A stretch of DNA of 64,000 nt from positions 620,001 through 684,000 of the forward strand of contig JADILM010000003.1 in assembly GCA_016617785.1 (NCBI GenBank), written 5' to 3'. The notes under the pieces were generated by a model. It saw nothing but the letters and a program-made list of their open reading frames with translations, did not search any database and was not told the origin of the DNA. The stretch is from Sporobolomyces roseus (Eukaryota; Basidiomycota; Microbotryomycetes; Sporidiobolales; Sporidiobolaceae). This document shows positions 57,562 through 64,000 of the stretch, in pieces. The position numbers and the translations under genes are program-made. How positions within the stretch are numbered: position 1 is the stretch's first letter; each line of letters opens with the position of its first letter.

Positions 57562-58399
57562 ATGGGCAAAGTGAGTTCTCCCTCTCTCTCATCTCATCAT
57601 CTCCCAACTGATCCTCTCTCTCTCTCCAATGTCCCTAGATCTCCTGAAGCAGTTTGTCACTTCTCTCCCCTACCCGCTCGACGTAGTACTGATCAGATTC
57701 CGCGGGAATGATAGAGGAAATATTTCATGTCTACTCATTTCTGGGGACCGGTCGCCAATTGGGGTTTACCTTTGGCTGCCATCACCGATTTGACTTCGAA
57801 AGAACCAAAATTCATTAGTGGTCCAATGACAGTTGCGCTCGCTTCTTATTCGTATGTCCTCTTTTTTAACCCTCGGAGTTTGGGGGAGAGAAGTGGAGCT
57901 GATTCAGTTGATCTGCGGGATATAGAATGGTATTCATGAGATTTGGTACGTCTTCCTCTACCTCGCGAGCATCTACGTGCGAGGAATAGCTGACGAGCAG
58001 AGGTCGAATACAGCTTGGAGGGTTCAACCGAGAAATGTGAGTTCTTCTTTTCTCCTCGCACTTTGGCACAACGACCGTACTGACCCTCTCTCGACTTCTC
58101 TGACTACAGTACCTCCTATTCGCCTGTCACGCAACAAACGCTACGGTGCAGTCTCTGCAAGGTTTCAGGTTCTTACAATGTAAGCGAGATTTCGTTCATC
58201 GCATCATTTGTTAACGAGGCTGATACTGACTGCAACTCCGTTACAGACAATTGTGCGTGTATCGCTTCTATCAAAAAGGTTCCGTTTCTTTGCACAAGGC
58301 TGACAATCTTTTTGGCGGAATGATTACCACACAGATTTCGGAGGAAAAGAAAACGATTCAACAATCGAGAAAGTCAAGGACGCTGTCACTTCCAACTAG
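57562..58399 (+). CDS. MPC1: Mitochondrial pyruvate carrier subunit 1
   Basis: Inner-membrane subunit that, with MPC2/3, imports pyruvate into mitochondria. Exons: [13 protein letters not shown], then [38 protein letters not shown] and TVALASYS, then [34 protein letters not shown] with RFLQ, and [17 protein letters not shown] with VTSN. The HFWGP, ISGPMT and QPRNYLLFACH motifs are diagnostic, and there are two to three membrane helices. The last exon was chosen because it keeps phase and gives QGFRFLQY, as in yeast Mpc1; this implies an intron of about 155 nt (58181-58335), while the intron before RKYF is only about 32 nt. Product about 120 residues, normal for MPC1. Confidence 0.92.
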
Positions 58400-58769
58400 A
58401 TCTCTCCCTCACTCCTTCTCTCACTCCTCTCTTTCTCACTGTCATCTCCCTCTCTCGCACCCAGTCGAGACCTATATTCATTTCCACCTCGATTCTTGGT
58501 TTTCCTTCTTCCCTTCTTCGCTCTTAGTTCTCTTCTCTCTCTCTCGTTCGTATTCAGTCTCTCTCGGTCACTCATGCAAGGATGTTTGGGACAAACAGAC
58601 ACAACTGAGTGGATCCTGCGTTTCCGAGAGAAGCAACATACGAAAAGAAAACAGAAAGAGGACTGCACAACACTCGAAAGTAAAAGTAAGAGCACCAGCA
58701 GAAGGAAGCTCAAATACAAGTCTCCGAAATAAGATACAAGACATACATTCTTCCTCCGTTTGTATCCCA
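58400..58769. other. Convergent 3' region between MPC1 and TMEM135-like
   Basis: About 370 bases, very CT-rich near 58400-58560. No gene recognised; both 3' UTRs expected. Confidence 0.5.
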
Positions 58770-60789
58770 TCACCAGTCCTTGACAGCAACTCCTACGACT
58801 CCTTTAACGACTCCCGAAACTAAATCCGGTCGATGAACCGTCGCAGCAATGACTGGACGCTCATAAACCTCACCAAGTCAGTACCCGTTCAATTAGTAGA
58901 TTCGTAAGAAAGTGAGACGTACCAGTTCCGGCACTCGTTGAAAACACGATTCTCTCCAACCATTTACTCAAAAACACTCCAAACTCCCCTCTCGTCACGA
59001 AATCAGGTACAAGATCATCCACAACCGCATACCTAGCCATCACCTCCTAATCAGCCTACTCATGTTCATCAAGAAGTAAAGGAGATGGGACTTACAAAGC
59101 TCTAGTAGCTGTGAAAAGTGCCATCTCGCGTCTACGACGTTTGTTTTCGATTAGAACAGAGAACCCACACATAATACAACCTAGGTAAACTGCGAGACCT
59201 CCATCGAGGGGTTGTTGGGGGATTGTGAAGGGGAGGAGGGAGGGGAGACGGGTTCGAACGAGACATACGCTACTCGGGATGAAAATGGGCAGTGGGGAAA
59301 GAAAAGGGAAGGGGAGAAGGGACAGATCAACGTACGAAGCGTAAATTGATGCGACGAAAGTTGCGAGGAACGCAGAGGAACGGGAAGCGGCGAGAAGGAT
59401 TCGAAGGATCGAGGAGGAGGGAGAAGAGATGAGTCGGGAGAAATTGAACAGGATTGGAGGGATCGCATGAACCTGCGCACACACAGCTTTTATCGAGTCA
59501 GTCTACGATGAGAAGGGACTTGGGAGAGAGTAGAGGAAGTGCGCACGGGTAAGTAGATTAACATGCAATCTAGGAATGCTCGGGCCCAACGTTTGACAGC
59601 GTTTGTTTCGCAAGATCCACGTCCGACTTTGCCGTGTACGAAATCACAGGAGAACCGTGAGATCAATTCGGGATTCGTCATTCTAGATTGGGTTCAGGTC
59701 GAGGAGATGAAGTCAAGTCAGTCCCCCTTCTCGTGGAATCGAAGAAGAGGGAGAAGAATACGATATATCTTTCCCAGCACCAGCAGCGATTCCCTCACAC
59801 ATTTTGAACACTTCCGCATCTGGTTTCTTTCCATAAGTAAATCTCCCATTCCTAGCATATCTTAACAACTCCAACAGCCTCTTATCCATCCTCGCCAACT
59901 GCAAGATCCAACGATTGTAACTCGGTGGCAGAGCTTCCGGGTTATAGAACCAAGATTTCATGATGATGAAGCAAGAGAGGGAGAAAGTGAGAGTGTCGGC
60001 GTTCGAAGCGAAGAACGTCGACAAAGGTCCGAATCGTCCATCTGTCGCTCCCGTATGATGATACATTCCTCGAACTAGTGTGTCGACTGCTCTGACGAAG
60101 ACGAAAAGAGTAAGGTCGAGAGTAGGAGATTGAGCGATTGAAGAGGGACCATGTCGAACGGGTTTCGATTCGATTAAGGTAGAACGGGAGGCGATGGTTG
60201 GGGAAGGACGAATTTGAGCTGCGGTAGTGGTGACAGTGTAAGGAGAGACGGAGAAGTCTAGTTTGGGATCTGTCGAACCGGCGAGAGGGGTCAAAGGTCG
60301 TCGGTAGGAAGGGGAAGATTGGAGGAGCATGATGGCGAGTAAGGAAGAGATCGTAGCCGAGCACGCCGTGGTCAGGGTTTGAATGATTTTGTGATCCGTC
60401 TTGAGCTTCTGTAACTCCTCGTCCTCTGTCAATTCCCGCTCTTTCCCCTTCCCTTCCCTCATACTCCTCGATTTCTCCTTCACTTCAACGTAAACACGTC
60501 GAATGATCGGCTCGAGTAATCTTTCACCGTATTTCCCTCCTCCTACTGCTATACCAAAGGCCAGAGAGAGGGAGCGAGTCTTGAATTTGAGGGCTTTGAG
60601 GAGTTGAAGCAACACTTGCAAGTTCGTCTTGCCTTTGCGCTTGGTGAGAGCCTTAACGAGTCGAGGGAGAACTTGGGCAGCATAGCCTAGTGCAGCGGCG
60701 CGTAGAAAGGGTAGCGTAGCTGGATCGAGGTCGTGAAGACGTTTGGAGAGAGAGGGAGTTTGCGGTCGAGGAGAAGACGAGGACGCCAT
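58770..60789 (-). CDS. TMEM135-like membrane protein
   Basis: Multispanning protein of the TMEM135/PMP52 group, which are tied to peroxisome and mitochondrial dynamics in animals. The ATG at 60789 opens a long exon to about 59730: LPFLRAAALGYAAQVLPRL, LKFKTRSLSLAFGIAVGGG, IIQTLTTACSATISSLLAI and LFVFVRAVDTLVRGMYH, then FSLSCFIIMKSWFYNPEAL. Later exons hold the cysteine-containing block CDFVHGKVGRGSCETNAVK, RWARAFLDCMLIYLPV and HAIPPILFNFSRLI. They continue with FLATFVASIYAS, GGLAVYLGCIMCGFSVLIE, FTATRALYAVVDDL and FGVFLSKWLERIVFSTSAG, ending GVVKGVVGVAVKDW. At least five introns; about 570 residues. The G-x3-G-rich helices also resemble Tim17-like folds. Its cargo is unknown. Confidence 0.82.
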
Positions 60790-61088
60790 ATTAAGTTGCC
60801 ACGAGCGTGTTGTGGACCTCTCAGGCCTAGCTAGAGTGGAATTCAGTGAAGAAGAGTGAAGGGGAAGAGAGAGCGAGACGGTTTCACCTTGAACTCTTCA
60901 CACCCACTCCGTTTCATCTCGGCACCTCACTTGACGCCTGAGAGTACGTCCAGCGAGGGCTATATAGACCGTCAAGCCCCATCAAGAGTCGACCGAATCC
61001 CTCAATCGACTCGTTCGCTGATTTTACTTCGCGTCTTCTTCCTTCATCTGTCACGCTCTCTCCCGAATTCAACCCTCTCTCAAACGTA
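60790..61088. promoter_or_regulatory. Divergent promoter of TMEM135-like and small CCCC gene
   Basis: About 300 bases between divergent ATGs at 60789 and 61089. A TATATAG lies at 60961-60967, about 122 bases upstream of the plus-strand start; a GATCGAC/TCGAC-rich stretch follows. Confidence 0.4.
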
Positions 61089-61841
61089 ATGCGACCCTCC
61101 TCAGTAAGTGGAGAATGTGAAGAAGGAGGTTCACACGACTTTAGATTACCAGAGAAGGGTCACGGAGGTTGCTGTAAGTCACTCAACTCCTTTCGCTTCT
61201 CTCAACTACTCTTTAACGTGAGCTGACGAGATCCTCCAAACTCTATGATACTAGACAAATGCTGTTGTTGTCCTTGCTGGGTCTTGTTCTCGTGTTTCGC
61301 GTCGAACGGTCAGTCTCACTGCTCGTTTCAGCTTCTGAACATTCCAGCTGAAGGGACGAACGACTTGACAGGCACAGCAATCGCTTCACATCAAGGCATG
61401 CAAGGAGGAGATGATCGACCGAACGAGGTGAGCGAATAGTCTCGATTAGCGAGACGAGTGACCACTCGAGACTCACTCGTTAGTCTCCCCCATTTCGCCC
61501 ACAGATGACGTGCATCAAATGTGGTTTAAATCAATCTGAAGCTTCAGCCTTATCCGAAGCTAAACGAGCTGAAGCTCAGGGTCTCCGTACGAGGTCAGTC
61601 TCGAGGTCTTTCGAATCTCCTTCCCCTCCGAAGCTGATTCGTTATACTTGAGGCCGACAGTAAAGGAGCGAACTACTTTCGTACGCAAACTGAACGGAAC
61701 AACCTAGGACTCGATCAAGGTTCACCACCACCACCTCCAGATCAAAATTACTTGGGTTCTCACGTTCGTTCGCCCAGTCAAGTTCAGGTTACTGAATACC
61801 AGCAACAGCCGCCAATGGCTCATACTATGACGTACAAATAG
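61089..61841 (+). CDS. Small cysteine-cluster protein of unknown function
   Basis: Not recognised. Assembled from about six exons: MRPSS, then EKGHGGC, YKCCCCPCWVLFSCFASN, then EGTNDLTGTAIASHQGMQG with GDDRPNE, MTCIKCGLNQSEASALSEA with KRAEAQGLRTS, and KGANYFRTQTERNNLGLDQ with GSPPPPPDQNYLGSHVRS and QVQVTEYQQQPPMAHTMTYK. Total about 150 residues. The N-terminal core has a run of four cysteines, CPC, and a hydrophobic WVLFSCF patch. A second CxxC (CIKC) could pair with it to bind a metal, or the cluster could be palmitoylated. The C-terminus is Pro/Gln/Tyr-rich. The first two exons are tentative; the in-frame 39-nt intron after ASN is optional. Confidence 0.55.
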
Positions 61842-62174
61842 GCTTCACGCCCCGACAGAGCCGGGTTTCTGTTACGGCGCAGCTTCTATAGCCATTGTTT
61901 TCGTTTTTCCCTTTCCTTTTCTCGTTCGTTCTCACTCGCATCGTCGTTCTGCATTCCTCTCGTTCAGTCTCCTCGCGATATCGCATGCAATTCCTCTTCT
62001 TCTTTTGCTCATCAATCTCTCGCACACTCGGATCACTGAAGCGAGAAAGAAATTGCGAGATTGCGAAAGTTATGCGATTCCTACGATGCTCTCTACATAT
62101 CGCCTACTACGGTCTACAACTGTCTCCTCCTCCTCTGTCCCACTTGTACACCCTGAAAGAGCTCCGAGAGGCTC
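61842..62174. other. Convergent 3' region between CCCC gene and PUS7
   Basis: About 330 bases between facing stops, CT-rich; no gene or RNA recognised. Confidence 0.5.
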
Positions 62175-64000
62175 TCAATTCTCGACCTGCATCTTTGCTC
62201 CCTCTTGTTCAGCCTCTATAACTTGATCTTCCTTCTTCTCCCGCTCGACACTGTCCTCTGTTGTAGTAGCGACGACTCCAGTCTCGGTGTTGCTAGCAGC
62301 GGTAGCGGTCCCCAATCGACCCTCCATCTCCTTCGTCAAACTCTTTTGGTTCGCCGCACTAGTTCGACTCTTCAAGATTTCCCTCAAAGCCATCGTCGCA
62401 TCTGTGATACACCATGGTTCGCATATCAGTATCGTCGTTGATCGATCGATATATAGTGCTCCGAGAGTGACTCACAAGTCGAACTACCCAATTCCAACTC
62501 GACTTGCAAGTTCAGACTTTCACCTTCTTTCAATCCCTTTTCTTCGCTGTACTCTGAAATATTGAGCGCTGGTTTCTCGAGTAGGACGTCTTCGTCTGAT
62601 TGAGCCAGGTCTTGTTGGGATGAAGTCGAAACGAGAAGTTTGTACGAAACGTGTTCGGGTAAATGCAAGATCTTGCGATAAGTACCTCCCTGAACGTCCA
62701 CACCTTCACGTTACCATCAACTCGACTTAGAAGCAGATAAAGATCAAGGTAGGAACGTACGAGAGAGTATTCTTTTTGTTTCCTCCACATCTTCTCAGGA
62801 TCAATCCCGTCTTCTCGAATGACTCGCTTGTACATCTCTCCCAATTCTCCTCCAGGGTATGTGACGGCGAATCCGGGCATCGGTAAGAGAACATCGTAGA
62901 TCGAGTGTGATTTCGAAGTGATGTCGGAGGCAGTCAAGGGTCGCACTTTTGGAAGGGAAGAGGTTGAAATGTAGAATGCTTGTTGAGCTTCCGCTGAGGA
63001 AGGATCTACGCGAGAAGGGGAAATGAGGAGGGTGAGCTCGGTGGAAGACAATGGAAGGAAGTTAGGAAGAGAATGCTCACCACTAGTTTTCCCTTCTTCC
63101 TTCGTTTCAGCTCCATCTCCATTCGCTTCATCTTGTTTCTCTTCCTCCTTTGCTCCCTCTTCGACGTAGACCAGGTCACCTTGGACTGGTTCCTTCGCTC
63201 CAAACAACCTGACTCGTTCCGAAACCAATCGGTTCCAAATGTAAGATTGCCACGCGTGAACGTACATCAATCGCAAGTTCTTCGGAATCTGTACACACGA
63301 ATGGAGCTGCTACATCAGCCGAGATCGATCGCATAGCGAGACATTCGAGAACGTACAGAACTCAAAGCACCCAAATGGTCCTTCTCGTTTCCCCTCTTGT
63401 AAGCGTCCATAACAGCTTTCTCAGCAGTGCATCTCCTCGGCATGGTTTTCCTCGCCTCGTCCCTCTTTCCTTCTTTCCACAATCCTCTCGCAACCGCGAC
63501 ATCTTGACTCTCCCCCTCTCGAGGTTCCATCAACAAACTCACTGCAAACTCCCATTCCGAGCGAAGGAGGGCGAGACCGATCAGGTGTGTCGGGATCGGA
63601 GCGGTACCGAACCGTTGCATGCCGTAGTAGTTGAGGAAACCGTTGGAAGAAAGGGAGGACAAGGAGGAATGAATCGTAGGAATCGAAGAAGGATCAATAT
63701 CCCTACACAAATCCAATCAATGTGAGCTCGAGCTTGAGGTTGGAATTGTTCGACGAGAGTAAAAAAAAGCTTACCTGAGAGTAACGACGAATTTATTCCC
63801 CTTCAACATTCCCAATTCCAACCCTTCCTCACTGTAACCGACATCCCCAATCCTCACATTCCTATCGACGAACCCTCCTCTCCCCCCTCCCCCACTCCTC
63901 GCGACTCTCCACACGTCCTCTGCAGTCCACCCTTTCTTTCCCCTCTTTAAAGTCACCCGTTGTACTGTGATCGCTCGCTTATCTTTTGTTCCGGCCAAAC
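62175..64000 (-). CDS. PUS7: Pseudouridine synthase Pus7 (TruD family), 5' end outside window
   Basis: TruD-family enzyme that isomerises uridine in U2 snRNA, tRNA and mRNA. The window cuts the N-terminus at the right edge. The first visible residues contain AGTKDKRAITVQ, the motif II block with the catalytic Asp (KD). It is followed by VGYSEEGLELGMLKGNKF, FLNYYGMQRFGTAPIPTH (motif III region), LLRSEWEFAVSLLMEPREG and GALSSIPKNLRLMYVHAWQ, then SYIWNRLVSERVRLFG. A Glu-rich insert (EEGAKEEEKQDEANGDGAE) lies near 63120-63170. Then MPGFAVTYPGGELGEMYKR, VSYKLLVSTSSQQDL and a C-terminal tail ending EQEGAKMQVEN at 62175. Introns about 63290-63360, 63715-63775, 63010-63080, 62700-62765 and 62410-62480. 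Confidence 0.92.

Noticed and set aside
58251..58823. Plus-strand open frame of 190 codons after MPC1
   Set aside because: Starts at a non-ATG codon inside an MPC1 intron and runs through CT-rich 3' UTR; only its out-of-frame part is coding, as the MPC1 last exon.
1..64000. tRNA, rRNA, CRISPR array, transposon or prophage
   Set aside because: No clover-leaf with a T-loop GGTTCRA core, no spaced direct repeats, no transposase or reverse transcriptase motif and no long terminal repeats were noticed on reading both strands by eye.

Overview
This window is nuclear DNA of a fungus, most likely a basidiomycete yeast or dimorphic basidiomycete. Nearly every gene is cut by short GT-AG introns, mostly 40-70 nt with CTGAC/CTGAT-like branch sites just before the acceptor. 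Genes are tightly packed, and the homologs are typically fungal: Spa2, Bud4, Sec39, Nab2, Lro1, Efm7, UreD. Dense introns argue against Saccharomycotina. I cannot fix the genus from sequence alone; Pucciniomycotina or another early basidiomycete line is a guess. No mobile element, CRISPR, plasmid, viral or prokaryotic island was seen. Coding sequences were built by joining reading frames at splice sites; coordinates run from start codon to stop codon and include introns.

Layout. 1-5.8 kb: LRO1 (minus, cut by the left edge) and SEC39 (plus), head to head. 6.3-9.6 kb: an F-box/LRR protein and a secreted GH16 glucanase-like protein (both minus). 10.4-23.2 kb: a plus-strand run of START-domain protein, PTS1-tagged enoyl-CoA hydratase, a Ser-rich disordered protein, an ADF-H + PH actin-linked scaffold, an acidic WG/DPF-motif protein and YRB2/RanBP3. 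23.6-31 kb: SPA2 (minus), PXR1/PINX1 (plus), a second F-box/LRR gene (minus). 31.2-36.8 kb: APC4 and a PQ-loop membrane protein (plus). 37-53.5 kb: a minus-strand run of TMEM198-like (DUF4203), BUD4/anillin, HD-domain nucleotidase, RKM5-like methyltransferase, UreD, NIPA-like transporter and NAB2. 53.8-64 kb: HUB1, RPL29 (eL29), EFM7, MPC1, TMEM135-like, a small CCCC protein and PUS7 (cut by the right edge).

This is a housekeeping chromosome segment with no obvious metabolic cluster. Several genes touch cell polarity and cytokinesis (Spa2, Bud4, the ADF-H/PH protein), nuclear RNA and transport (Nab2, Yrb2, Hub1, Pus7, Pxr1), translation-factor methylation (Efm7, Rkm5-like) and lipid or organelle metabolism (Lro1, Sec39, enoyl-CoA hydratase, Mpc1, TMEM135-like).

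No convincing new multi-gene system was found. The most interesting points are a Hub1 that lacks its conserved C-terminal Tyr-Tyr, an 8-nt microexon in RPL29 and a 22-nt microexon in the RKM5-like gene, an ADF-H + PH scaffold, a PQ-loop protein without PQ in either repeat, and a small CCCC-motif protein of unknown role.
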